Position numbers and translations under genes: made by a program
Notes under the pieces: model-generated
The model's input: the letters and a program-made list of their open reading frames with translations, nothing else
The model's database searches: none
Told to the model about the DNA's origin: nothing
Assembly (NCBI RefSeq): GCF_014270065.1
Contig: NZ_JACNME010000021.1
Span: 1 to 36,647, forward strand
Source of the DNA: Quadrisphaera sp. RL12-1S
GTDB lineage: Bacteria > Actinomycetota > Actinomycetes > Actinomycetales > Quadrisphaeraceae
Length of the DNA stretch: 36,647 bases
Reading direction: 5' to 3'
Shown here: in pieces, positions 1-7,059 of the stretch
Layout: each line of letters opens with the position of its first letter
Position numbering within the stretch: the stretch's first letter is position 1

Positions 1-101
1 TGCAGGTGCAGTCTGTCTCCAGCGCTGAGTCCCAGGGCAGAGCGGACCTCAGCGGGGATGACGAGCCGGCCCTGCTGGCCGAGCACGAGCGTGGCATCCA
101 T
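1..101 (-). CDS. AbrB/MazE-family DNA-binding protein, N-terminal part (cut by window edge)
   Basis: Reading the minus strand from the ATG at 101 gives 33 residues that begin MDATLVLGQQGRLVIPAEVR and continue with a SALGLSAGDRL-type segment. This is the swapped-hairpin AbrB/SpoVT fold: the G-R-L-V-I-P core followed by the R..LGL..GD turn. Family members bind DNA as dimers and act either as transition-state regulators or as the antitoxin half of a toxin-antitoxin pair. If it is an antitoxin, a VapC-type PIN toxin would be expected just downstream, to the left of position 1, which cannot be seen. Another ATG at 109 is out of frame. No clear ribosome binding site is visible. The family call is fairly secure; the role is open. 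Confidence 0.75.
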   Translation of the reverse strand, partial: MDATLVLGQQGRLVIPAEVRSALGLSAGDRLHL

Positions 102-191
102 GCGTTCATGGTGGCACGAACTGTTCTGTCGTGTCATGAGTCTTTCATCTCGCTGACCACCGTGCACCGGACGCCGTGAGGCCTCCGGGTC

Positions 192-229
192 TCTTCTCTG
201 GCCGACGCCGCGAAGCGTCGCAGAGGGGA
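192..229. terminator. Hairpin in the gap between the AbrB-type gene and the membrane protein gene
   Basis: A six-base stem CGACGC/GCGTCG (203-208 with 215-220, loop CGCGAA) is extended by CTCTG/CAGAG (196-200 with 221-225) after a two-base bulge, and then by a few G-T and Watson-Crick pairs. It lies about 90 bases downstream of the stop of the minus-strand gene at 322-789, so it may end that transcript. The G-T pairs are better as plus-strand RNA, which argues for a non-coding role instead. The call is weak. Confidence 0.35.
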
Positions 230-321
230 TCGCTGACCGGACGTCGCGACAGGCCGCAGGGGCCCAACTCCATGGGCCGCGGGCTTCAGAGCCGGGTGCG
301 CCCGGCGCAGAAGTCAGGTGA

Positions 322-789
322 TCAGCCGGGGTGACCCGCGAGGACGTGGAGGACCTCATCGATAGCGGTGGGTACCGTCGCCAGCTGCAAGGTGGCGCCG
401 GCGGCCGTCGTCACCTCCAGCAGGCGGGCCCCTGGGGTCACGGACCAGGCTGAGCGCCACCCGCTGCGCTGGACGGTGCCCTCCGCGACGGCCGCGATGT
501 CGACCTCTACCGGTGCCATAGGGAAGATGCGCATCCCCCAGCGGAAGGGGCGCAGTGTGATGCGGCCTGGTTCCAGTGCAGCTCTGCCGTGGCGCCAGCG
601 GCGACTCAGCCCAGGCTGATCGCCGCTCAAGATCCGTAGGCCGGCGTCGAGGTGCCATCGCTGGGGGTGCTGGTCCTCGGGTGCCTTGCTGGGTCCGCCG
701 ACGCGTCGTCGCACCCACGCTGACAGGACGGCTCCGAGGAGCACCGCTGCTGCGATGAGCAGCACCAGGGCGCCCCAGTCCTCACTCAC
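322..789 (-). CDS. Single-pass membrane protein, DUF2550-like
   Basis: The protein has 155 residues and a GTG start at 789. Residues 5-25 form one hydrophobic helix (GALVLLIAAAVLLGAVLSAWV), followed by the stop-transfer charges RRRVGG, so it is probably anchored with its C-terminal domain in the cytoplasm. The soluble part (about 60-155) is beta-rich, with a RHGRAALEPGRITLRPFRWG segment. That is similar in layout to actinobacterial DUF2550 proteins, which carry one helix and a PH-like beta domain; I match this by pattern only. No catalytic motif is seen. It is isolated: 232 bases separate it from the hydrolase end on its right except for a hairpin. No strong ribosome binding site is visible. 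The function is unknown. Confidence 0.6.
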   Translation of the reverse strand: MSEDWGALVLLIAAAVLLGAVLSAWVRRRVGGPSKAPEDQHPQRWHLDAGLRILSGDQPGLSRRWRHGRAALEPGRITLRPFRWGMRIFPMAPVEVDIAAVAEGTVQRSGWRSAWSVTPGARLLEVTTAAGATLQLATVPTAIDEVLHVLAGHPG

Positions 790-999
790 GGGAGAGGTGC
801 TGCGAGGTGGTGTGTGTCGGCGGAGTCATGGCCGCACTTTGGAGGTGTCCGCCGTCGGGCGACAACAGGAGCACGCGCAAGCGAGCGAGCGGTGATGAGC
901 TCGTTGGGCTGTCGCAGAAGAGGACCGGTGACTGGACGCCTCGGCGCGGGTCGCGACGCAGTGCTGCCGCAGGCCGCCGTCCGTCGCGGATGGGACCCC

Positions 1000-1028
1000 C
1001 GACTGGTCAGCGGCACGCTGACCAGTCG
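1000..1028. terminator. Perfect 13-bp hairpin downstream of the alpha/beta hydrolase gene
   Basis: CGACTGGTCAGCG (1000-1012) is the exact reverse complement of CGCTGACCAGTCG (1016-1028), with a GCA loop. It starts 10 bases beyond the TAA stop (1039-1041) of the minus-strand hydrolase gene, the place expected for a terminator. There is no T-run, which is common for actinobacterial terminators. The core CGCTGACC also occurs in other gaps of this region (see findings). Confidence 0.6.
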
Positions 1029-1038
1029 TGAACGGGTA

Positions 1039-1722
1039 TTAGCTGGCACCCAGTCCAGGTCCCTCCAGAACCTCGTTGATCAGGCAGGCGACGAGATCGG
1101 GTCGGCTCAGGAAGGGCGAGTGGCTGGTAGACCACTCCACGCTGCGCGTGCACCGCTGCGCCATCAACCGCTGCACATCCGGATCCAGCACGCGGTCGTG
1201 AGCGCAGACGACGTACGTCGAGGACGTCGAACGCCACGCAGCGCGCTCGGGCACACCGCGTCCGTGCCCACCAGCCTGAGGACGCAGCAGACTCCCCGCC
1301 CTAGCCGCGACCTGCGGTGAGCAGTCGGCGTACAGGGCTTCCGCCGCGCGACCGTGAGCGATCTCGCTGGTGCCGTCGGAGCAACGCACGACAGCCGCGT
1401 CAGCCCATGGAGCTGGGCCGCCCAAGCTCGCGGCGCTCTCGCCGGCGTCGGGAACGAAAGCCGCGAGGTAAACCAGGTGTGCGACACCTGACAGGCCAGT
1501 GATGACAGACCCGCCGTAGGAGTGGCCGAGCATCACCGGCGGCGCGCCGGCAACCTTCGCCGTCGCCTCGACGACTGCCTGGACGGCGGCAGCATCAGCG
1601 GCCAGAGAACCGCGGTGCAGCTCGGGAACGACGACGCCGATGCCTCTCTCGCGCAAGGCAGCGGCCAGGAGGTCGAAGTGAGCCGGTACGTGCCACAGGC
1701 CGTGGACGAGGATGACACTCAC
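1039..1722 (-). CDS. Alpha/beta hydrolase (small esterase type)
   Basis: This is a 227-residue single-domain alpha/beta hydrolase. The oxyanion region is VHGLWH (residues 6-11), the nucleophile elbow is GHSYGG with Ser68, the acid is probably Asp176 (CAHDRVLD), and the base is His201 in STSHSPF. That order, spacing and size fit the small plant-esterase and salicylate-esterase-like group seen in bacteria; the substrate cannot be read from sequence. There is no signal peptide, so it should be cytoplasmic. The start ATG (1722-1720) overlaps the stop of the VOC gene in an ATGA, so the two are almost certainly translated together and may act on one small substrate. A perfect hairpin follows the stop. 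Confidence 0.85.
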   Translation of the reverse strand: MSVILVHGLWHVPAHFDLLAAALRERGIGVVVPELHRGSLAADAAAVQAVVEATAKVAGAPPVMLGHSYGGSVITGLSGVAHLVYLAAFVPDAGESAASLGGPAPWADAAVVRCSDGTSEIAHGRAAEALYADCSPQVAARAGSLLRPQAGGHGRGVPERAAWRSTSSTYVVCAHDRVLDPDVQRLMAQRCTRSVEWSTSHSPFLSRPDLVACLINEVLEGPGLGAS

Positions 1723-2147
1723 GCTGGTGTCGATGCACCGTCTGGTGCTCGGGGCTCCGGGGCGGGGCCGCGAGGTGGGCGTCCGAAGACGATGCAGAAG
1801 GGGTGCCCGGCAGGGTCCAGAAAGGTCCGGAAGGTCCCGTGGATGGCTTCCGCAGCGCTCGGGCGACGTTTGGCTCCCAGGGCCAGCAGTGCTGCCTCGG
1901 CGATGTCGGGGTCTGAGACGCGGATGTCCACGTGCATCTGCTGCGGCTGCCCCGGCTGCGGCCAGGTGGGCGGTGAGTAGTCGTGGACGCGTTGGAAGGC
2001 CAGGTCGCGTCGGTCGGGGCCGAGACCGATCACCGTCCAGTCCTCGAGGTTCTGGTTGATCTGCATGCCCAGCACGGCGCAGTAGAACGCTGCCAGGGCC
2101 TGGGGGTCTGGGCAGTCGATCACGGTTTTCTCCAGATGGCCGATCAC
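1719..2147 (-). CDS. VOC (glyoxalase/bleomycin-resistance fold) protein
   Basis: The 142 residues start at GTG 2147. An open frame runs upstream to 2297, but those 50 residues are Arg-rich and unlike the family, so I exclude them. The fold is visible as the start HLEKTVIDCPDPQALAAFY, the middle strand QMHVDIRV and the end DPAGHPFCIVF. These regions usually provide the metal or substrate ligands; His and acidic residues are present (His5, His72, His115). The family ranges from glyoxalases and dioxygenases to drug-binding proteins, and this subtype (Glyoxalase_6-like) rarely has a known substrate. It is coupled by a four-base overlap to the hydrolase downstream. A 28-bp palindrome lies 22 bases upstream of the start. 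The C-terminal 20 residues are Pro-rich and look disordered. Confidence 0.8.
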   Translation of the reverse strand: MIGHLEKTVIDCPDPQALAAFYCAVLGMQINQNLEDWTVIGLGPDRRDLAFQRVHDYSPPTWPQPGQPQQMHVDIRVSDPDIAEAALLALGAKRRPSAAEAIHGTFRTFLDPAGHPFCIVFGRPPRGPAPEPRAPDGASTPA

Positions 2148-2168
2148 CTGACGAGCATGCCCCCGGCG

Positions 2169-2196
2169 GTCTCCTCTTCCCCGGGGAGGAGGAGAC
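2169..2196. promoter_or_regulatory. Near-perfect 28-bp palindrome upstream of the VOC-hydrolase pair
   Basis: The left half GTCTCCTCTTCCCC (2169-2182) and right half GGGGAGGAGGAGAC (2183-2196) pair at 13 of 14 positions, with one T-G mismatch and no spacer. It ends 22 bases before the GTG at 2147. A zero-loop dyad fits a dimeric repressor site better than a terminator, but an RNA hairpin with a CCGG loop is also possible. Confidence 0.45.
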
Positions 2197-2229
2197 AGGC
2201 CCTCCTCGGCCGCGCGCACCACCGCTGCC

Positions 2230-2251
2230 CGGTCAGCGTCCCGGCTGACCG
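2230..2251. terminator. Hairpin downstream of the RmlD-like gene
   Basis: CGGTCAGC (2230-2237) and GCTGACCG (2244-2251) form an 8-bp perfect stem with a six-base loop, 14 bases past the minus-strand stop codon at 2266. The position fits a terminator separating the reductase from the VOC-hydrolase pair. No T-run follows. Confidence 0.45.
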
Positions 2252-2265
2252 TCGCTACCTGAGCA

Positions 2266-3093
2266 TCACGACTGAGCGGCCAAGAACGTGCGCGCACCCC
2301 GCACTCGGCTCCTCAGCCCCGACAAGGTCGCCCTGCAGTCGAGACGCACGTCGAGCGGCTCGGCCGGGCCCAGGTCACTGCGATGCGCCCGCGGGATCTT
2401 CTCTGGGTCGAGACCGTCACGGACAGCGATGAGACGACCAAGCTCGTACCGGCTCACAGCGTCAGGGCCCGCCACGTGGTGAACCCCAGACCGATCCGAG
2501 GCTGCGAGCTCGAGCAGCGCCGAGGCCAGGTCGTCCACGTGGACCGGACAGCGGATGTCATCGACGAACAGCGCACCGCCCGCTCCCGCCGCTGCGGACG
2601 CCGCCCGCTGCTCGTGAGCGGAAGCACCGGTATCGGTGATGATCAAAGAGGTGCGGACGACCACAGCGCTTGGCGCTAGTTCCTGCACCGCGACCTCTGC
2701 TGCAACCTTGGCTGCTCCGTAGCGGGTGACTGGGTCCGGTGCCGCGGTCTCGGTGTAAGGGGAACCTCTCCCGGAGAAGACAGCGTCGGAGGAGACGAAC
2801 ACCAGCCGCGCCCCCACTGCCCCCGCGGCCTTCGCGATGTTGGCCGGCCCCTCGGCCGTGGTCGCCCAGTCGTCCTGGCGGTAGGCAGCATCGATGACGA
2901 CGTCTGGTCGAGTCTGGGCGAGCAGGGCGCGGACCATCCCGGGGTCGCGTACGTCCAGCTGGAGCCATTCGGCGCCGGTGCTCTGGGGCGGTGTGGTCCA
3001 GTACGTGCCCGTCACGCGTGCCCCGTTCAGCTGGGCCTGGCGCAGCACCTGTCCTCCGAGCAGGCCGCTGGCCCCGAGCACGAGCAGGTTCAT
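2266..3093 (-). CDS. RmlD-like NAD(P)-dependent sugar-nucleotide reductase / extended SDR
   Basis: The 275-residue protein begins with a Rossmann fold: MNLLVLGASGLLGGQVL, with the glycine motif GASGLLG at 7-13. An extended-SDR active site follows: SSDAVF (101-106), then Y125-GAA-K129. RmlD, dTDP-4-dehydrorhamnose reductase, has the same DxVFxG...YG..K layout, including the SPYTE.....P...YG segment seen here (111-126). The size matches. However, no rmlA, rmlB or rmlC neighbour is present, so rhamnose synthesis is not supported by context. Related proteins include the regulatory methionine adenosyltransferase beta-like group and other NAD(P)-dependent reductases. It is cytoplasmic. It ends next to a hairpin and has a 186-base gap before it with no clear gene. 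Confidence 0.8.
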   Translation of the reverse strand: MNLLVLGASGLLGGQVLRQAQLNGARVTGTYWTTPPQSTGAEWLQLDVRDPGMVRALLAQTRPDVVIDAAYRQDDWATTAEGPANIAKAAGAVGARLVFVSSDAVFSGRGSPYTETAAPDPVTRYGAAKVAAEVAVQELAPSAVVVRTSLIITDTGASAHEQRAASAAAGAGGALFVDDIRCPVHVDDLASALLELAASDRSGVHHVAGPDAVSRYELGRLIAVRDGLDPEKIPRAHRSDLGPAEPLDVRLDCRATLSGLRSRVRGARTFLAAQS

Positions 3094-3279
3094 CTGCGCA
3101 CGCTAGGGCCGCCACTGGTATCGCGGTGCTCTCTAGCCGTGTCGACCGCCCACGGTCACAAGCCGTCTCACGGGGGACCGCTCACCGCGCCCAGTCGGGG
3201 GGTTCGCGAGCACCGGCAGCCGGTGCCGCCATCCGTCGCAGCAGGGATCGGTGTACGTGTAGCGGAGGGCGCCCATCGA

Positions 3280-3798
3280 CTACGCCAGCGCGCATTCGGA
3301 GATGACCGCCTCCCACCAAGCACCGAAGTCTTCTATCGACTCGTTGCCGGTCTCTGGCCACAGCAGGTGAACCCCGTAGGAGACAAGCCGGCGTCGACTC
3401 TCAGGCGCTACCGGATGGTCCATCAAGGCGCTGTTCATCGAAGGAGCCACTACCACCCGCTGCCCAGCCCCGATCGCCTCGGCGGCGACGGCGGTCACCA
3501 GTGTGTCCGCGACCCCGCTGGCCAGCTTGTTCAGCGTGTTGAAGGTCGCCGGGGCCACGCAGACCGTGCAACTGCCCGCTGGCAGCGGCTCACCGTCGTT
3601 CACCAACGGCCTTCCGGTCACTCCCTCGACGGCCTTCCGGTCGAGCCACGACAGGGCATCCCCCGAAGCGCCCACCCAGATGTCGGCTCCGAGGTCACGG
3701 GCCAGGTGCAGTCCGGTCTGTAGCGACCTCAAGGGACGGGCAGCGCTGATCAAGAGCATCAACCTCGCCGCGGCCGCCGCACCATCCGAAGCCTTCAT
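3280..3798 (-). CDS. CoaC/UbiX-type flavoprotein (phosphopantothenoylcysteine decarboxylase-like)
   Basis: The protein of about 172 residues belongs to the homo-oligomeric flavin-containing Cys decarboxylase fold. Diagnostic pieces are VAPATFNTLNKLASGVADTL (FMN-binding PAT.NT...A.G.AD motif) and VVAPSMNSALMDHP, which corresponds to the PxMN substrate-recognition clamp of CoaC and EpiD. It is a stand-alone domain without the CoaB half, and the housekeeping coaBC is normally bifunctional, so it more likely acts on a peptide or small thiol, or is an orphan flavoprotein. No lanthipeptide-type precursor is visible nearby. Starts are uncertain: ATG 3798 is chosen; TTG 3804 and ATG 3759, the latter with GAGG just upstream, are alternatives. 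It is transcribed away from the VOC gene at 3908. Confidence 0.75.
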   Translation of the reverse strand: MKASDGAAAAARLMLLISAARPLRSLQTGLHLARDLGADIWVGASGDALSWLDRKAVEGVTGRPLVNDGEPLPAGSCTVCVAPATFNTLNKLASGVADTLVTAVAAEAIGAGQRVVVAPSMNSALMDHPVAPESRRRLVSYGVHLLWPETGNESIEDFGAWWEAVISECALA

Positions 3799-3907
3799 GA
3801 ACAACTACGGTGTCATGTCGAGCTGCACAGACTCCACCCGTCAACGCGCGACGAAGGTGATCGACGAGGGCAGCGGTGCGCTTCGGTCGGAAGTACCCTG
3901 CCGGGCC

Positions 3908-4288
3908 ATGCACCGCAGCCGCTTCTCGACAATCTTGATCGACGCCCCGAAACAGGAGGCGGCCGCCAGCACCTCCTTCTGGTCAGCCGCGTTGGGCGCG
4001 CCGACCAGCCAACCGCCTGGCGAACCGCAGTACTCGACCCTGCATGGCGCCGCCCCTGGCCTAGTGGTGGCGGTCCAGGTGGTTGAAGATTCAGCTCGCT
4101 ACCACGTCGACATCGAGACCGATGACGTGGCTGCGGAGGTGGAGCGGTTGGTGGGGCTGGGGGCGACGCCACTGTCTACATGGCAGGGGTGCCACACCCT
4201 CAAGGCTCCTGGCGGCCATCTGCTCTGCGTCATCCCCATACACAGCGACCCAGACAAGTTCGCCGCCTCGGCGAACACCTGGGCCTAG
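3908..4288 (+). CDS. VOC-family protein
   Basis: The 126 residues from ATG 3908 show the paired beta-alpha-beta-beta-beta modules. The first is FSTILIDAPKQEAAASTSFWSAALG, and the second is the segment beginning RYHVDIETDDVAAEVERLVGLGA and ending in LKAPGGHLLCVI. The layout resembles the Glyoxalase_6-like VOC protein at 1719-2147, yet the sequences are clearly different, so a recent duplication is not supported. Longer in-frame starts exist from 3503 but run across the oppositely oriented flavoprotein gene and are not homologous. The intergenic 3799-3907 would hold both divergent promoters. The substrate is unknown. Confidence 0.78.
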   Translation: MHRSRFSTILIDAPKQEAAASTSFWSAALGAPTSQPPGEPQYSTLHGAAPGLVVAVQVVEDSARYHVDIETDDVAAEVERLVGLGATPLSTWQGCHTLKAPGGHLLCVIPIHSDPDKFAASANTWA

Positions 4289-4988
4289 GGCGCGTGCTCT
4301 CCACTGGCATCAGGATCGTGGCGTGAACTTCGGCCGTCTCTAATGAGGACGGTGCTCCGGTCGGCGTCTCGCTGACGACCGCTCACCGGACGGTCGTCGG
4401 GCCTTCTCGACCGTCCTCATCACGCCGAGTGCTCGAGTCTCACATGGCCTGTGCGGTGGTCCGTCTCCTTCTGGTGCGGCGAACGAGACGGGTCCCGGTG
4501 CCTTGCCCAGTCCCTTGCTGAGACTCCCCTGGAGCGGGCCAGGGACTGACCCGGTACCTGGACCCCTTCCCCGCTGTGGTGGCCGCCGCCTCCACTGCGA
4601 GAGTCTCCCTCCTGGTGAGGACGCGCCGGGGGCTCCAGGGGCACCTCCGAGATGCTGCCGCGACCAGCTCGTCGGCCAGGTTCGTGGACAGGCCGCCTCG
4701 CCCCGCAAGTCCCCGGGCCGACCCCCCGTGGTGGCGTCGCCGTGGCCGCAGTCGCTGATGAGCGTCTGCGGCCACGTGACGCGGACACCGAGAACCAGGT
4801 CTCGATCAGCGCATGCTCCATCCACTCGGCCGTCACCCACTCAGCAGCTGGGCGGTGACCCCGCCGCTCAGGTGGTCGAGGAGCTCGACGATCGGGGCGC
4901 AGCCACGACGAGATGGTCGAGGCCGATCGCGGCTCGTCTCCCGGGTGTCGCTCTGGTCGAACCCGGCGGGCCGTTGCGGCGGCAGCGT
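4289..4988. other. About 700 bases with no recognisable gene
   Basis: Several open frames cross this stretch on both strands, but none gives a recognisable domain, and all are Arg- or Pro-rich in the way wrong frames of GC-rich DNA are. It carries the nested inverted repeat at 4343-4420. It also marks the change from the mixed, lower-GC left region to dense core genes. It could hold a decayed gene; the minus-strand stretch around 4790-4850, encoding EWVTAEWMEHALIETWF, is the most protein-like piece. Confidence 0.5.
4343..4420. repeat. Nested inverted repeat (78 bp)
   Basis: The outer arms ATGAGGACGGT (4343-4353) and ACCGTCCTCAT (4410-4420) are perfect reverse complements. Inside them, GACGACCG (4374-4381) pairs perfectly with CGGTCGTC (4391-4398). 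The spacing is nearly symmetric: 20 bases on the left and 11 on the right between the two sets. This could be a small structured RNA, a decayed miniature mobile element or a strong terminator for the VOC gene that ends at 4288. Confidence 0.6.
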
Positions 4989-7031
4989 TCAGGCGCCGCG
5001 CAGGTCGAGGGCCAGCTCCGACGGACCGGAGGAGTCGAGGACCACGGGAATGCCCCAGTCCTGCTGGTACAGGTGGCACGCGGCGAACTCCGGCACCTCC
5101 CCGGTGACCGGGTCGCCGTCGCACGCGGCGGCCTGCACCGACACGTGCAGCACGCCCGTCGCGCCCTGCTCCAGGGCGGAGGCGTCGATGACGAGGCCCC
5201 GGGTGAGTCCCTCGGCGTCTCCGGCACCCGCGCTGAGCAGGCCCTCCGGCGACGACGACACCACCAGCCGCGTCGGGTCTCCCCAGCGGTGGTCGAGCTT
5301 CTGCCCGGTCGGCGGGGTGAACGCCACGCGCAGCGCCACGGGTCCCGGCGCCAGCGGCGTCGGCGGGCGCTTGACGCGCTGCGCCTCCCCGGCCAGCTTC
5401 GACGCCGCCGCCGGCACCTGCAGCCGGGTGAGGCGCGAGGCTGCGCTCTCGACGACGACGAAGGTCGCCGCCCGCCCGGCGTCGTCCAGCTCCACGGCCA
5501 CGGCGGTCGGCTCGGCGAGGTCGCGGGCGAGCGTGGTCACCTCGCCCGCGTCGCCGCCGAGGGGGTCGTAGCGGCGCAGCGCGCCGTTGTAGGTGTCGGC
5601 CACCACCACCGACCCGTCCGGCAGCAGCGCCATGCCGAGGGGGTGCTGCAGCAGCGCCTGGGCGGCCTCGCCGTCACGCAGGCCGAACTCGAACAGGCCG
5701 GTGCCCACCACGGACCCGACCTCGTAGCCGGCACCGGCGACGGGAAGGACGTTGGCCATGCGGTCGTCGTCGACGTCCTTGACAGCCCGGTCAGCAGGAG
5801 CGTCGCCCGATCGCTCGAGCCAGCGCAGGGCGGACGTCTCGGCGTCCAGCACCCACAACCTGCTGCCGTCGGCGGAGGTCTCCAGCGCGCCGGTCTGCGC
5901 GAACCACGCCTGCTCGGCGGCGCCGTCGCGCAGGCCCTCGGCGGTGGTGCCGGCGAGCACCCGGACCACGCCACCGGTGGCGTCGACGGCGCCGGCCGGA
6001 CCGGCCGGGGCCGGGTCGAGCGCCCACAGCTGGTGCACGCCGGCCATGGCGATGACCAGCTGGTCGTCGAACCAGGCGGTGTCGAGCGGGGTGGACAGGT
6101 CCTGCTCCAGCGCCGGACCGCCGCCCTCGCGGCGGCGCAGCTGGCGCCCGGTGCCCGCCAGCGTCACCAGCGACAGGTCGGCCAGGCGCAGCCCGCGCAC
6201 GGCGTGGTTGGTGGAGTCGGCCACGGCCACGTCCCACCCGACGCGCGCCGCGACGTCGGGCGGCAGCAGCGTGAGGCCGACCGGCTCGGACAGGCGCGCC
6301 TGGTCGGGGCCGCCGTCGACGAGGCCGCGCTCGCCGGTGCCGACGCGAGCGCGCTCGGTGGTGAGGTCGTCGTCGAGGACGACGAGCTGGTGGTGGGCGG
6401 TGTCGGACACCAGGTAGCCGCCGCCAGCGCTGTCGGGGAGCGCGAGCAGCGCCGTGGGCAGCGCGAAGGCGCTGTCGGGGGCGGGCGGCGCCACGTAGGG
6501 CTGGTCGCCGCGCCGCAGCGTGCCCTTCGCCTCGTGCTCGGCCACCAGCTCGCGCAGCAGCACCCCGAGCCCGTGCGCGTGGCCCTCGCCGCTCATCGAC
6601 GCGACGACGTAGCCCTCCGGGTCGACCACCGTCAGCGTCGGCCACGCGCGCGCGGCGTAGGCCTGCCAGGTGGTCAGCTGCGGGTCGTCGAGGACGGGGT
6701 GGCGCACGTCCCAGCGCAGGACGGCGGCGTCGACGGCCTCGACGGTGCCCTCGTGGGCGAACTTCGGTGAGTGCACCCCGACGACGACGAGGACGTCGGC
6801 GAACTCGTGCTCCAGCTCGCGCAGCTCGTCCAGGACGTGCTGGCAGTTGACGCAGCAGCTGGTCCAGAAGTCGAGCAGCACGATGCGGCCGCGCAGGTCG
6901 GCCAGGGACAGGTCGGCGCCGCCCGTACCCACCCAGCGGCGGCCCACGAGCTCGGGGGCGCGGACGCGGGTGCGCTTCACCGGGGTGGCCAGCTGCTTCG
7001 GAAGTCCATGATCACGGACGGGGGAGGTCAT
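4989..7031 (-). CDS. Thioredoxin-like domain plus NHL beta-propeller protein (NHLRC2-like)
   Basis: The protein has 680 residues. Residues about 25-175 form a thioredoxin/TlpA-like domain: LDFWTSCCVNC holds the CxxC (Cys60-Val-Asn-Cys63), and a cis-Pro loop is at WPTLTVVDPEG. Residues about 185-560 are an NHL six-bladed propeller with repeated VADSTNHAVRGL and VVADTYNGALRRYD blades. The C-terminal 120 residues form a beta-rich domain seen in full-length NHLRC2 proteins. The WTSCCVNC motif is the hallmark of this group, found from bacteria to animals and poorly understood. No signal peptide is seen, so it is probably cytoplasmic. It is the last gene of a minus-strand operon, 28 bases after the Gfo/Idh/MocA gene. 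ATG 7031 is in a good position. Confidence 0.9.
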   Translation of the reverse strand: MTSPVRDHGLPKQLATPVKRTRVRAPELVGRRWVGTGGADLSLADLRGRIVLLDFWTSCCVNCQHVLDELRELEHEFADVLVVVGVHSPKFAHEGTVEAVDAAVLRWDVRHPVLDDPQLTTWQAYAARAWPTLTVVDPEGYVVASMSGEGHAHGLGVLLRELVAEHEAKGTLRRGDQPYVAPPAPDSAFALPTALLALPDSAGGGYLVSDTAHHQLVVLDDDLTTERARVGTGERGLVDGGPDQARLSEPVGLTLLPPDVAARVGWDVAVADSTNHAVRGLRLADLSLVTLAGTGRQLRRREGGGPALEQDLSTPLDTAWFDDQLVIAMAGVHQLWALDPAPAGPAGAVDATGGVVRVLAGTTAEGLRDGAAEQAWFAQTGALETSADGSRLWVLDAETSALRWLERSGDAPADRAVKDVDDDRMANVLPVAGAGYEVGSVVGTGLFEFGLRDGEAAQALLQHPLGMALLPDGSVVVADTYNGALRRYDPLGGDAGEVTTLARDLAEPTAVAVELDDAGRAATFVVVESAASRLTRLQVPAAASKLAGEAQRVKRPPTPLAPGPVALRVAFTPPTGQKLDHRWGDPTRLVVSSSPEGLLSAGAGDAEGLTRGLVIDASALEQGATGVLHVSVQAAACDGDPVTGEVPEFAACHLYQQDWGIPVVLDSSGPSELALDLRGA

Positions 7032-7059
7032 GCGAGGGCTCCAGCGGAGGTGTTCGGGA

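Noticed and set aside
3211-3225. Small hairpin CACCGG/CCGGTG upstream of the RmlD-like gene
   Set aside because: A six-base stem with a three-base loop is expected by chance in this base composition, and no other signal supports it.
4940-4975. Possible tRNA T-arm (GGGTTCGA on the minus strand)
   Set aside because: The flanking stem does not pair and no acceptor, anticodon or D-arm was found.
4340-5124. Minus-strand open frames between the VOC gene and the NHL gene
   Set aside because: They are Arg- and Pro-rich, share no family pattern and overlap the nested inverted repeat.
4503-6770. A long open frame on the plus strand (about 755 codons)
   Set aside because: It lies opposite the thioredoxin-NHL gene, is rich in Arg, Gly and His in the way of antisense frames of GC-rich DNA, and shows no domain, while the minus strand has clear motifs.
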